DNA of 6,256 nucleotides from JBBQIY01 sp964618405 (GTDB lineage Bacteria; Verrucomicrobiota; Kiritimatiellia; RFP12; UBA3636): positions 1 to 6,256 of the forward strand of contig CAZUAY010000235.1 in assembly GCA_964618405.1 (NCBI GenBank), in the 5' to 3' direction. The notes under the pieces are model-generated. The model had not been told where the DNA came from. It made no database searches and saw only the letters and a program-made list of their open reading frames with translations. Shown piece after piece: positions 1-6,098 of the stretch (positions are counted from its first letter, which is position 1; each line of letters starts with the position of its first letter). A program made the translations under genes and the position numbers.

Positions 1-291
1 GTTGCCAGCAAAGACTGCGTGCAGAAGACGGTCCATGGATGCTTGTGAGAGCTTGACAACGTTGTGGAACCCAGGGCCAATCGTCCGCTTGAAGTAATAC
101 CGCCCCGGACGAACCGTTTCTCCGAAGATATCTGTATGCTCTTTCTTCGCTTTGCTCTCGTGCCATGCGCCTGACCTTTGATCCGAAATGGCATCCAGTT
201 TCTTGAACATGTCTGACAGTTCTTCCTCAGTATGATACTGCAACGCTGTCTCTTTGGGGGGCTGCATGGCTGCGTCTTTTCGTTTCGTCAT
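1..291 (-). CDS. Hypothetical protein, N-terminal 97 residues, cut by window edge
   Basis: An open frame runs from an ATG at 291 down to base 1 without a stop, giving 97 codons and continuing outside the window. The start is supported by a strong Shine-Dalgarno sequence (AGAGGAG, 298-304) six bases upstream. The protein opens with a charged, polar stretch (MTKRKDAAMQPPKE), followed by a probable helix (EEELSDMFKKLDAIS, about residues 23-37). A more structured part follows, with RPGRYYFKRTIGPGFHN (about 63-79) and VVKLSQASMDRLLHAVFAG. There is no signal peptide or membrane segment. I do not recognise the family, and the C-terminal part is missing, so I assign no function. It is divergent from the 490-aa gene and separated from it by about 900 bases, so there is no sign of a functional link. 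The good ribosome binding site and soluble-protein-like composition are the main arguments that it is real. Confidence 0.62.
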   Translation of the reverse strand, partial: MTKRKDAAMQPPKETALQYHTEEELSDMFKKLDAISDQRSGAWHESKAKKEHTDIFGETVRPGRYYFKRTIGPGFHNVVKLSQASMDRLLHAVFAGN

Positions 292-297
292 TCTTCA

Positions 298-304
298 CTC
301 CTCT
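298..304 (-). promoter_or_regulatory. Ribosome binding site of the edge gene
   Basis: On the minus strand the sequence AGAGGAG lies six bases before the ATG at 291. It is close to a full anti-16S match and decides the start of the partial gene. Two other minus-strand open frames cover the same area in different registers but have no comparable signal. Confidence 0.6.
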
Positions 305-794
305 GTCGAACGCTTGCTCGTTCAGTCTGTTCTTTCTGTTTTGGCGTATCGTCTTTTGATGTGTGATATGATGCTCAGGAGCACCCAAGGTATCATAAGG
401 AACACAGTGGCCTGGGCAAGCAGGCTTCCAGCAAAAATGTGGCAGTAGTTGAAACCGTGTGGCGAAAAGTTGACTTCGATCCAAGGTGGACAACCGAGAT
501 TGGCAGAACTGGTCGCGGAGCTGAACACAACGAAGGCCCCCTGCTATGCGTCAAGCACTGCCTTGAATGCTGCTGGGGCCCCTCAACACCTGTCTTTAGA
601 CCGTCCATCCTGGCAATCCTCCGCCTCATTTTTCCCACCGTCCGCCGCCGCACTGATTCGCGGCAAAGCATGTTCAAAACAAACTGTACTATAGCCCCGT
701 CTTCACAAACTCGTCAAGCAGAAAATCAAGGCGTATAAAAGTCTTATTATGACAAAATTTCGTGGCGAGCCGGGTGTGAAAAGCGTGATTCCTT
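305..794. other. Long intergenic region with no supportable gene
   Basis: About 490 bases hold no gene I can support. Short open frames exist on both strands (for example a plus-strand frame with a TTG or GTG start around 439-449 that ends near 694). None has a Shine-Dalgarno sequence, and their products (rich in Ser, Pro, Ala and Cys) resemble no family I know. A decayed gene or an unrecognised non-coding RNA cannot be excluded. The right part (700-770) turns AT-rich and contains a possible promoter. No tRNA-like cloverleaf, strong terminator hairpin or CRISPR-like repeat was seen. Confidence 0.5.
711..739 (+). promoter_or_regulatory. Possible sigma-70-type promoter reading into the repeat element
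   Basis: TCGTCA (711-716) and TATAAA (734-739) are separated by exactly 17 bases, matching 4 of 6 and 5 of 6 positions of the usual -35 and -10 hexamers. Transcription would start near 746 and run into the structured repeat element at 795-1045. This is a consensus match by eye in an AT-rich stretch, and chance occurrence is quite possible. Confidence 0.22.
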
Positions 795-795
795 G

Positions 796-839
796 TAATC
801 GGTCAGTGACAGGAGGTGCCCCCGTTGACAGCCCGATTA
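796..839 (+). repeat. Palindromic repeat, copy 1
   Basis: This 44-bp unit starts TAATCGGTCAGTGAC and ends GTTGACAGCCCGATTA. The outer arms TAATCGG and CCGATTA pair perfectly, and GTCA pairs with TGAC further in. The core here, AGGAGGTGCCCCC, is decayed relative to copy 2 at 6205-6249, where the core is a perfect G6/C6 hairpin: two G-to-A changes and one missing C. The outer arms and flanks are otherwise the same in both copies. Confidence 0.8.
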
Positions 840-933
840 AAGGCGCCAGTCGCGAGTCGTGAGTGGCTAGAAGCTGTCAAGAAAGGTCTGAGTTTTCGTC
901 GTGTTTCTCTCGTCGCCGCGAGCCTATCTTATG

Positions 934-967
934 CGGAGATCTCTCTAATTTTAAACGCAAATCTCCG
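934..967. repeat. Stem-loop within the repeat element, with a flanking short direct repeat
   Basis: CGGAGAT (934-940) and ATCTCCG (961-967) form a perfect 7-bp stem around a 20-base AT-rich loop. The 8-mer GCCTATCT occurs at 912-919 and again at 970-977, one on each side of the stem. No U-tract follows, so it does not look like an intrinsic terminator. Confidence 0.4.
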
Positions 968-1011
968 ATGCCTATCTGGGTGGAACCCTGTCGGCTCTTT
1001 CGCAACAGCAG

Positions 1012-1039
1012 CACTAGCGACTAGCCACTAGCGACTAGC
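1012..1039 (+). repeat. Tandem heptamer array (two perfect 14-bp units)
   Basis: CACTAGCGACTAGC is present twice in perfect tandem (1012-1025 and 1026-1039). Each unit is two 7-mers, CACTAGC and GACTAGC, so the array is four heptamers of the form (C/G)ACTAGC. It forms the right end of the composite element and runs directly into the terminal CGATTAC. Confidence 0.85.
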
Positions 1040-1065
1040 GATTACCTGCACTCCCGAAGAAATGC

Positions 1066-1095
1066 TAGACGACGTTCGAACTGAGATGGTATACT
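1066..1095 (+). promoter_or_regulatory. Candidate promoter of the propeller hydrolase gene
   Basis: TAGACG (1066-1071, 4 of 6 to the -35 consensus) and TATACT (1090-1095, 5 of 6 to the -10 consensus) are 18 bases apart. Transcription would begin around 1102, at the 13-bp tandem repeat, leaving a leader of about 100 bases before the ATG at 1204. A TTGACA at 1155-1160 is also present, but no -10 hexamer sits at proper spacing from it. The assignment is by eye only. Confidence 0.33.
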
Positions 1096-1100
1096 CCCTA

Positions 1101-1130
1101 CAGAGACAGATAACAGAGACAGATAACAGA
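1101..1130 (+). repeat. 13-bp tandem repeat in the leader
   Basis: CAGAGACAGATAA is repeated perfectly twice (1101-1113 and 1114-1126), followed by a further CAGA. It lies between the candidate promoter and the start codon of the 490-aa gene, so it is probably in the untranslated leader. It may be simple slippage-prone sequence. Confidence 0.8.
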
Positions 1131-1192
1131 TTCGCTAATGATTTAAACTGCTGATTGACAATAACCTGAATATATTCTCACTGGCTCGACGT

Positions 1193-1197
1193 GAGGA
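1193..1197 (+). promoter_or_regulatory. Ribosome binding site of the propeller hydrolase gene
   Basis: GAGGA lies six bases upstream of the ATG at 1204. The next in-frame Met (codon 7) has no such signal in front of it, so the upstream ATG is preferred. Confidence 0.6.
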
Positions 1198-1203
1198 AAC
1201 GAA

Positions 1204-2676
1204 ATGAAACACGACGTTAAAATGAAACCAGTCCACATTGAATCCCGTCTTGAATTGTTTGTCGATCGACACCTCGTTGATCAGACAGACAACGTGGAAT
1301 TCCGATTCCATCAACCGCATCTTTTGCCTTTGCCTAAATCGCCTCTGCGTGGCGCCTATGCAACCATCATAAAAGACGGCGACCTCTTTCGTGGGTATTA
1401 CCGAGACGATGATGCAGGGTTCACGGGCCCACGTAATCATAGTGGGCATGCGGCCGAAATTACTTGCTACGCCGAAAGTCGCGACGGGCATGAATGGACG
1501 TTCCCCAACCTGGGCCTGTTCACGGTGAACGGAACGCGTGACAACAATGCGATTTTGGCCGCAATACCGCCGTTTAATCATAACTTTTCCCCGTTTCTGG
1601 ACACGCGCTCGGGTGTGGCTCCCGGCGAACGCTTCAAGGCACTCGCGGGCCATCCCGGATTTCAGAGGAAGATTAAGGGCGATGGATTGCACACATTCGT
1701 GTCGGCCGACGGCATTCATTGGAATAAGACCAGTGAACAGCCCGTAATACCCTTCGATATTTCCTGGTCCCATGCCTTCGATTCGCAGAATGTGTCGTTC
1801 TGGTCCGAAGCCGAGCAGTTGTATATCTGCTACTTCCGGCGCTGGGCAACGTGTCGCAGTTCAGCGGGCACAAATTCCGCCACATCCCCACTCCCTGGCA
1901 GCCATCAGGAGGCAGGATCTGGGAAGGAATTACGCACAATTGCTCGCACCACTTCGCCGGACTTCAAGAATTGGAGTGTGCCAGTGGTGATGAATCCGAA
2001 TCTGCCGGGTGAACACCTGTATACCAGCCAGACACATCCGTATTTCCGCGCACCCCATATTTATATTGCCCTTCCGAGCCGCTATATAGCGGGTCGGGTT
2101 GGAACGGCAAAAACGGATGCGATGCTCGGCTCCACGGACATTCTTTTTATGAGTTCGCGTGCGGGTTCGACGACGTTCGATCGTTTATTCACAGAAGCTT
2201 TTATTCGCCCTGGATTCGATCCTGAGCGATGGGAAAGTCGCGCCAATTATGTGGCGCTTAATGTGGTTCCGACTGGAGATAACGAAATGTCCATCTACCA
2301 TTCTGGAAGCGGTGCTCGTTACGCGCTCCGTACCGATGGCTTCATTTCAGCGTCAGCCGGCGCTACGCAGGGAGAACTGGTGACGAAGCCGCTGGTTTTC
2401 GTCGGCAATAAACTTTTCGTCAACTACAGCACATCGGCTGCTGGTAGCCTGCGCGTCGAAATACAGGAACCTAACGGCACTCCGATTCCCGAGTTGTGTT
2501 TGGAGAAGAGTGAGCTTGCGGTTGGAGACGCCATCGATGCTTGTCTTTCGTGGCAAGGAAACCCAGATCTTGCGGCGTGGGCTGGGAAGCCAATTCGCCT
2601 GAGATTTGTTATGCTTGAGTGCGATCTTTACTCATTTAAGTTCGAAGTGAGTGCGCAGGAGGGAGTCAACGGTTGA
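1204..2676 (+). CDS. Predicted glycosidase-like beta-propeller protein (GH32/GH43-like fold), 490 aa
   Basis: The protein is probably a carbohydrate-active hydrolase with an N-terminal five-bladed beta-propeller and a C-terminal beta-sandwich. It starts with the RLELFVDRHLVDQ segment (15-27) typical of a group of uncharacterised PVC proteins related to GH32/GH43. Blade-like motifs recur: ESRDGHEW (91-98), SADGIHW (167-173), SPDFKNW (251-257) and RTDGF (376-380). Acidic candidates for the active site include the DDD at 68-70, D193 in FDSQN and E270 in PGEHLYTS, but I cannot assign them. The sandwich domain spans about 388-484 and ends LYSFKFEV. A Ser/Gly/Pro-rich segment at about 216-242 looks like a loop insertion. 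There is no signal peptide, so it is probably cytoplasmic. It converges on the 962-aa hydrolase gene. The substrate is unknown, and a non-catalytic sugar-binding role is possible. Confidence 0.82.
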   Translation: MKHDVKMKPVHIESRLELFVDRHLVDQTDNVEFRFHQPHLLPLPKSPLRGAYATIIKDGDLFRGYYRDDDAGFTGPRNHSGHAAEITCYAESRDGHEWTFPNLGLFTVNGTRDNNAILAAIPPFNHNFSPFLDTRSGVAPGERFKALAGHPGFQRKIKGDGLHTFVSADGIHWNKTSEQPVIPFDISWSHAFDSQNVSFWSEAEQLYICYFRRWATCRSSAGTNSATSPLPGSHQEAGSGKELRTIARTTSPDFKNWSVPVVMNPNLPGEHLYTSQTHPYFRAPHIYIALPSRYIAGRVGTAKTDAMLGSTDILFMSSRAGSTTFDRLFTEAFIRPGFDPERWESRANYVALNVVPTGDNEMSIYHSGSGARYALRTDGFISASAGATQGELVTKPLVFVGNKLFVNYSTSAAGSLRVEIQEPNGTPIPELCLEKSELAVGDAIDACLSWQGNPDLAAWAGKPIRLRFVMLECDLYSFKFEVSAQEGVNG

Positions 2677-2684
2677 ATTCCACC

Positions 2685-2712
2685 CAGAACACAGAAGTCA
2701 GAATGCAGCATT
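2685..2712 (+). repeat. Short heptamer array downstream of the propeller gene
   Basis: Three consecutive heptamers of the form CAGAANN (CAGAACA, CAGAAGT, CAGAATG) are followed by a degenerate fourth, CAGCATT. It begins nine bases after the stop codon at 2674-2676, in the 61-base gap between the convergent gene and the dehydrogenase debris. No terminator hairpin is visible in the gap. Confidence 0.5.
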
Positions 2713-2737
2713 GATTCTCAACAGGTTATGTGAGGCT

Positions 2738-2875
2738 TTACGCATGATCTGTGGTGTCGTAAGAACAGGGACATGAATTAACGACCAAAACGACTTTGCC
2801 GATGTTCTCCTGTTTTTGGAGGATGGCATGAGCCGCTTCGGCTTCCGTTATCGCGAGCGTCTTGTATTACTCTGG
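2738..2875 (-). pseudogene. C-terminal remnant of a zinc-binding dehydrogenase / quinone oxidoreductase (MDR family)
   Basis: Reading the minus strand in the frame that ends at TAA 2738-2740 gives YKTLAITEAEAAHAIL followed by ENIGKVVLVV. This is the characteristic C-terminal end of medium-chain dehydrogenases such as NAD(P)H:quinone oxidoreductases. An in-frame TAA at 2867-2869 interrupts the chain just before YKTL. After the usual VVLVV terminus the frame continues for a short atypical tail (NSCPCSYDTTDHA) before stopping. The Rossmann domain and catalytic part are absent. Upstream, in the same frame, the sequence changes abruptly to a Gfo/Idh/MocA remnant. The family call rests on motif memory. 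That it is non-functional is clear from the missing body of the gene. Confidence 0.66.
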
Positions 2876-3174
2876 TATTTTGTCCACGGAAAACAAGTCT
2901 CTTGTCGACTTCAAAACGGCGTAACTGCAGTCGGACGCCCCAGCACCGTCACCACAAAATCAATGAGATGACAGCCCAGATTGAACATAATTCCGCCTGG
3001 GAATTTGCCAATGTATTCCTGCTAGGCATCGCCGCCGTAGTTGTGGCTCATGCTCGCCTGAATTTCAAAAACATCTCCTAGCCACCCTTTTTCTACCGCC
3101 TTGCGAATCCAGTTAAATGCGGGATTGCCCCGAAACATGTAACCCATCTGGAAGGGGAGCATTCTTCCCATCCC
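2876..3174 (-). pseudogene. Internal remnant of a Gfo/Idh/MocA-family sugar oxidoreductase
   Basis: Directly after the stop of the 962-aa gene, the minus strand encodes GRMLPFQMGYMFRGNPAFNW, then RKAVEKGWLGDVFEIQASMS, then FPGGIMFNLGCHLIDFVV and LGRPTAVTPF. These match the middle of Gfo/Idh/MocA NAD(P)-dependent oxidoreductases (after the Rossmann domain, into the alpha/beta domain), including the conserved GxHLID with the catalytic-type His. The frame is broken by a TAG at 3022-3024. A second break follows: the frame ends TPF-stop at 2911-2913, but the continuation (LKSTRDLFSVD) is present one frame over, indicating a single-base deletion. The N-terminal NAD-binding domain and the C-terminal third are missing. 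In working loci, enzymes of this family oxidise sugars or inositols released by hydrolases. Here the gene is dead. Confidence 0.78.
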
Positions 3175-3175
3175 G

Positions 3176-6064
3176 CTACTTCTCGAAAAAAAGCCAGCCG
3201 AGATCTGCGGGGTTTTCGTTGCTCAGCCGGAGTCCGCCGCCGGACCAAGGAGTCCGTGCCAACCATGCTTGTTCGTCGGCTCCTGTCGAATACCGGACGT
3301 TGACCCGTAATGCCAGGGGTACCGTTTCACTCAAGCTGCGCAAAAGCGAGGCAAAAGGCACACGAATCCAGCCGCGCCAACCGATCCTGTCCGTTTGCAT
3401 CTGTGCGTCATGTTCGTAGTTCCTCCACCAAGGACCCCCTCCCTTGCCGGCGAGTGAAACGTCGTAGGTACGGCAAGTCCAGAGTCGGCGTGGCTCGAGT
3501 ATTAGGAATACATGGGCTGCGGCGGCCTTTTGAGGATCAGACTCATCGCACGTAAACAGCAGATAGCAGGCGTCGGTGTCGTGGCAGAAAGTCCAGCGCA
3601 TGTTAGACGCGTCGGACTGTGGGTGAGGGCAGGCCTGCCAGTCTAGGTCTTCAGGCAAGGTTGGCGATGTCTCTGCTAGGCGATGCTCAATGTCGGCGCA
3701 GAATCGGCTGTGAACGCAGGCCGCTCCGGGTGTACGCCCAGAATACTCCGCAAAGACGTCTGTTCCGCTCGTGATCTCGCGCTCCAGAGCGGGGATTTCC
3801 TCGTCGAGAAGTTGTTGGAGTTGATCCATGCGCCAGCGGATTTTTGCAGGAAAATACTTATACCCTTCGGCTTCGGAATGGAAGCCCAGTCGGGAATCAG
3901 CCTGACACAAGGTCAGCAATTCGATGTCGTTTTGTAATTCGGCCTCCACGATGCGGCGCATGTCGTCGAGCGTCTCAAGCTGTTGTCGAGAGGTTTCATG
4001 CACCATGCGTTCGCGTAAGCTGTAGAAGCGCAGGATATTCAGACCGCTACGGAACTGAATTCCAAGGGCTCTGGCGACGCCGGCATCTAAGCGACGCTGC
4101 TGTGGTAGCGCGGGGTCGGCCTCAATGGAACGGAGGATTGCGACGCCTTGATTCCAGAGGGTGCTCATTGCGCGGCATTCTTCGATTGCCTCGTCCAGTG
4201 TGTAGTCGCAACTGAGTGCCTCGCCAATTCTATCTCCGCTTGGTGGGAAAGGTTCGCCGATGTTGGGTCCGGTGTGCGCAGCGATTTGCCACGTTGGCGC
4301 GAGGGGGAGATCTTGTGGGAGCAGATGCAGCGGCCAGACCACGCCATCGTGCATCGGCCCCCAATACTGAAATTCTGTAACGAGAGGATAGTGGCTGTAT
4401 CCCTCGGCCATCAGGCTCAAGGCGCGAGCGGCCGCTTCGCCATGTTTGCCCCACTCGATGCGGGCAAGTTCCTTGATAAAAGCCTCTTCGGTTTCCGGGA
4501 ACGGTTCAAAGGAGAGCTCGCCTGCCGCCTTATTCATGATTCCAGGATAGTTGCCGAAATACCAACAGAGCATGACGGAGGAGACGCCTAGTTCATGCAT
4601 CGCACGGAACTTTTGGTAGATCAGCCCCGGTGCGGGCACGAAGGGTGCGGTCGCGACCTCGTGCGAGCAACCGGTCTGAATTTTAGCGGAGACTAATGCG
4701 CCAGATTGCCGCGCCTGCGTCGCTAACTGTTGAAAGCGTTTGCTCGGTCCCGGTGTTGAGATCCAGTAGTCGGCACCTCTACGCATACGCCCCAACACCT
4801 CTTTTTCAACACTGGTTTCGAAGTTGAACTGGAACGTCACGTTTTTCGGGAAATGTTTCGGAACGTCGTAGACCCAGTCGCCCAGTGCCTGATCCTGAGG
4901 CATATAAAACCAGGCGATGAGCTCTGCGTCTGGATTGGCGTCGTGAATTCCCTTGGCCATCGGCGCTAACGTGGCGTGGATGATTTCCCAAGGTTCTTTT
5001 TTAGAGCAGACGGGACAGGTTGACCTTGCGTTGCTGGTCGCGCGTACCGCGCTTTGACAATTGGTAGAACGTTCGCCGTGGCTGATGTTGATCAGCCCTC
5101 CCAGATGAGGGACCTGTCTGAAAATGAAGTTCGGCGCTTCGTAGAGGTAGCGCTGCGAAGCTTCAGACCATGGGCAGAATGTTGGATTAGCGCTTGGAAA
5201 CCCAGCCATTTCGGGGTGTCGCTTCAGAATCTCTTCGCTTGCCATCCAAGCTCGAGGTTCAATGGAAAACAGATAAATTCGAATCCCGTAACGTCTGCAT
5301 TGTTCGACCGTCTTTCGTAATTTAGCGAGTCGACGCTCAATATGATCGCCGTACTCAGGAATCACGTGGGTTCGGCACAATTCTTTAAACGCGATCGTCA
5401 GCCAAAGGCCATTGATTCCTTCATGCGCTAAACGGTTGAGATACTGGTCAGGGTAATAATCAACGTCGTCCATCAGTTCATCGCGGAAGCGTGGGGGGCG
5501 TTTAATCGGGCCAAAAAAACAGCGCGAAATACGGTTTTTGATGAAGGGTTTACGTTCCTGTGTGCCCAGGGGTAGAAAGGAGCCGCACGTTTGCAGCATC
5601 AGGTCTTCAATCCTGAAGATACCGCGGCGGATACCCTCCGTGTCGGCGGCCAAAATGCGGCAACGGTCAGCGGTTACCTCGATGCGGAAGGCTTCGAACA
5701 CGGAGGTCTCTGCCTTTACGGTCTCGATAATGAACGGGCCGTCTGTCGAGACCTTGCCTGCGGCTAAAAAATCAGAAAGGTCGGCGTAGGCAGTTTTGAG
5801 CATCCCCTCAGGATCGGGAAAGCGTGCATCGAGCCGTACACCGCGGCTTAAGTCGGCCTCTCCGGCAGTGGCCGCTCGTGAGTCCCATACGTGCTGGTTC
5901 CATAGAGGTGCTTGTAGGTCGGCGATGAACGTCCAGGTATCATCTCCGGGTTGCGCGGGCGGTGGTAGAGCGCCCAAAAGACTGCTTTCGGCTACGTCTT
6001 TTTCTGTCTTCTGCGGCTCGCAAGCGGATTGGGGCGAAGCGGTAGGTGGCGTGAAAGGCTTCAT
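3176..6064 (-). CDS. Large GH20-like glycoside hydrolase with C-terminal CBM9-like domain, 962 aa
   Basis: This is a predicted multidomain glycosidase. Residues 1-42 are Pro-rich and probably disordered, with no signal peptide. About 108-165 resembles the alpha/beta domain that precedes the barrel in GH20 and alpha-glucuronidase-type enzymes. About 175-540 looks like a TIM barrel, with strand-like segments GINGLWLTIAF (216-226), GIRIYLFSIEPRAW (260-273), LINISHGERSTNCQ (324-337), LIAWFYMP (382-389) and VSSVMLCWYFGNYPG (494-508). E331, next to H329, is my candidate acid/base. About 615-770 is helical and contains LGFHSEAEGYKYFP (726-739). About 785-960 resembles a family 9 carbohydrate-binding module (MRWTFCHDTDACYLLFTC, 822-839). 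A purine-rich GGAAAGAGA ends seven bases before the ATG; the next in-frame Met is residue 88. Broken dehydrogenase genes follow directly downstream. The exact family and substrate are unknown. Confidence 0.85.
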   Translation of the reverse strand: MKPFTPPTASPQSACEPQKTEKDVAESSLLGALPPPAQPGDDTWTFIADLQAPLWNQHVWDSRAATAGEADLSRGVRLDARFPDPEGMLKTAYADLSDFLAAGKVSTDGPFIIETVKAETSVFEAFRIEVTADRCRILAADTEGIRRGIFRIEDLMLQTCGSFLPLGTQERKPFIKNRISRCFFGPIKRPPRFRDELMDDVDYYPDQYLNRLAHEGINGLWLTIAFKELCRTHVIPEYGDHIERRLAKLRKTVEQCRRYGIRIYLFSIEPRAWMASEEILKRHPEMAGFPSANPTFCPWSEASQRYLYEAPNFIFRQVPHLGGLINISHGERSTNCQSAVRATSNARSTCPVCSKKEPWEIIHATLAPMAKGIHDANPDAELIAWFYMPQDQALGDWVYDVPKHFPKNVTFQFNFETSVEKEVLGRMRRGADYWISTPGPSKRFQQLATQARQSGALVSAKIQTGCSHEVATAPFVPAPGLIYQKFRAMHELGVSSVMLCWYFGNYPGIMNKAAGELSFEPFPETEEAFIKELARIEWGKHGEAAARALSLMAEGYSHYPLVTEFQYWGPMHDGVVWPLHLLPQDLPLAPTWQIAAHTGPNIGEPFPPSGDRIGEALSCDYTLDEAIEECRAMSTLWNQGVAILRSIEADPALPQQRRLDAGVARALGIQFRSGLNILRFYSLRERMVHETSRQQLETLDDMRRIVEAELQNDIELLTLCQADSRLGFHSEAEGYKYFPAKIRWRMDQLQQLLDEEIPALEREITSGTDVFAEYSGRTPGAACVHSRFCADIEHRLAETSPTLPEDLDWQACPHPQSDASNMRWTFCHDTDACYLLFTCDESDPQKAAAAHVFLILEPRRLWTCRTYDVSLAGKGGGPWWRNYEHDAQMQTDRIGWRGWIRVPFASLLRSLSETVPLALRVNVRYSTGADEQAWLARTPWSGGGLRLSNENPADLGWLFFEK

Positions 6065-6098
6065 AGTCGATTCTCTTTCCAGTAGCGGTAACAGGCTA

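Larger units (their letters stand above)
795..1045. repeat. Composite non-coding repeat element with inverted ends
   Basis: The 251-bp stretch begins with GTAATCG (795-801) and ends with its reverse complement CGATTAC (1039-1045). Inside, from the left, lie a 44-bp palindromic unit (796-839), a CAGTCGC-type stretch ending in GTGGCTAG (863-870), a 7-bp stem-loop (934-967), and a heptamer array (1012-1039). GTGGCTAG has its exact inverted partner CTAGCCAC at 1021-1028, so the nested ends are mirror images as well. There is no convincing coding frame. The architecture resembles a non-autonomous MITE-like element or a large structured intergenic repeat. A second copy of its left end is present at 6199-6256. 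Target-site duplications were not clearly identifiable. Confidence 0.55.

Noticed and set aside
439..738. Two overlapping plus-strand open frames (GTG at 439, TTG at 449)
   Set aside because: They have no ribosome binding site, rare starts, Ser/Pro/Cys-rich products with no family resemblance, and comparable open frames on the opposite strand.
816..1031. Plus-strand open frame of 71 codons inside the composite repeat element
   Set aside because: Its GTG start lies in the palindrome core, the GGAGG next to it leaves no room for ribosome spacing, and the frame is composed of repeat sequence.
1012..1130. CRISPR-like array
   Set aside because: The repeats are 7-14 bp with no spacers between units, and there are no cas genes in the window.
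1135..1773. Minus-strand open frame of 212 codons
   Set aside because: It is antisense to the 490-aa gene, whose product has clear family-like motifs and a ribosome binding site. The antisense product shows no recognisable motifs.
2676..2738. Intrinsic terminator between the convergent genes
   Set aside because: No GC-rich hairpin followed by a T-run was found on either strand in the gap.
3117..3419. Plus-strand open frame of 100 codons at the end of the large hydrolase
   Set aside because: It overlaps antisense the CBM9-like region and the Gfo/Idh/MocA remnant, both of which read as real protein on the minus strand.
4148..4591. Plus-strand open frame of 147 codons
   Set aside because: It is entirely antisense to the helical and barrel regions of the 962-aa hydrolase, with no family signal and no ribosome binding site noted.
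6000..6064. Lipoprotein signal at the start of the large hydrolase (Cys at residue 15 in SPQSAC)
   Set aside because: No positively charged and hydrophobic stretch precedes the Cys. The leader is Pro/Thr/Ser-rich, so it cannot serve as a signal peptide.
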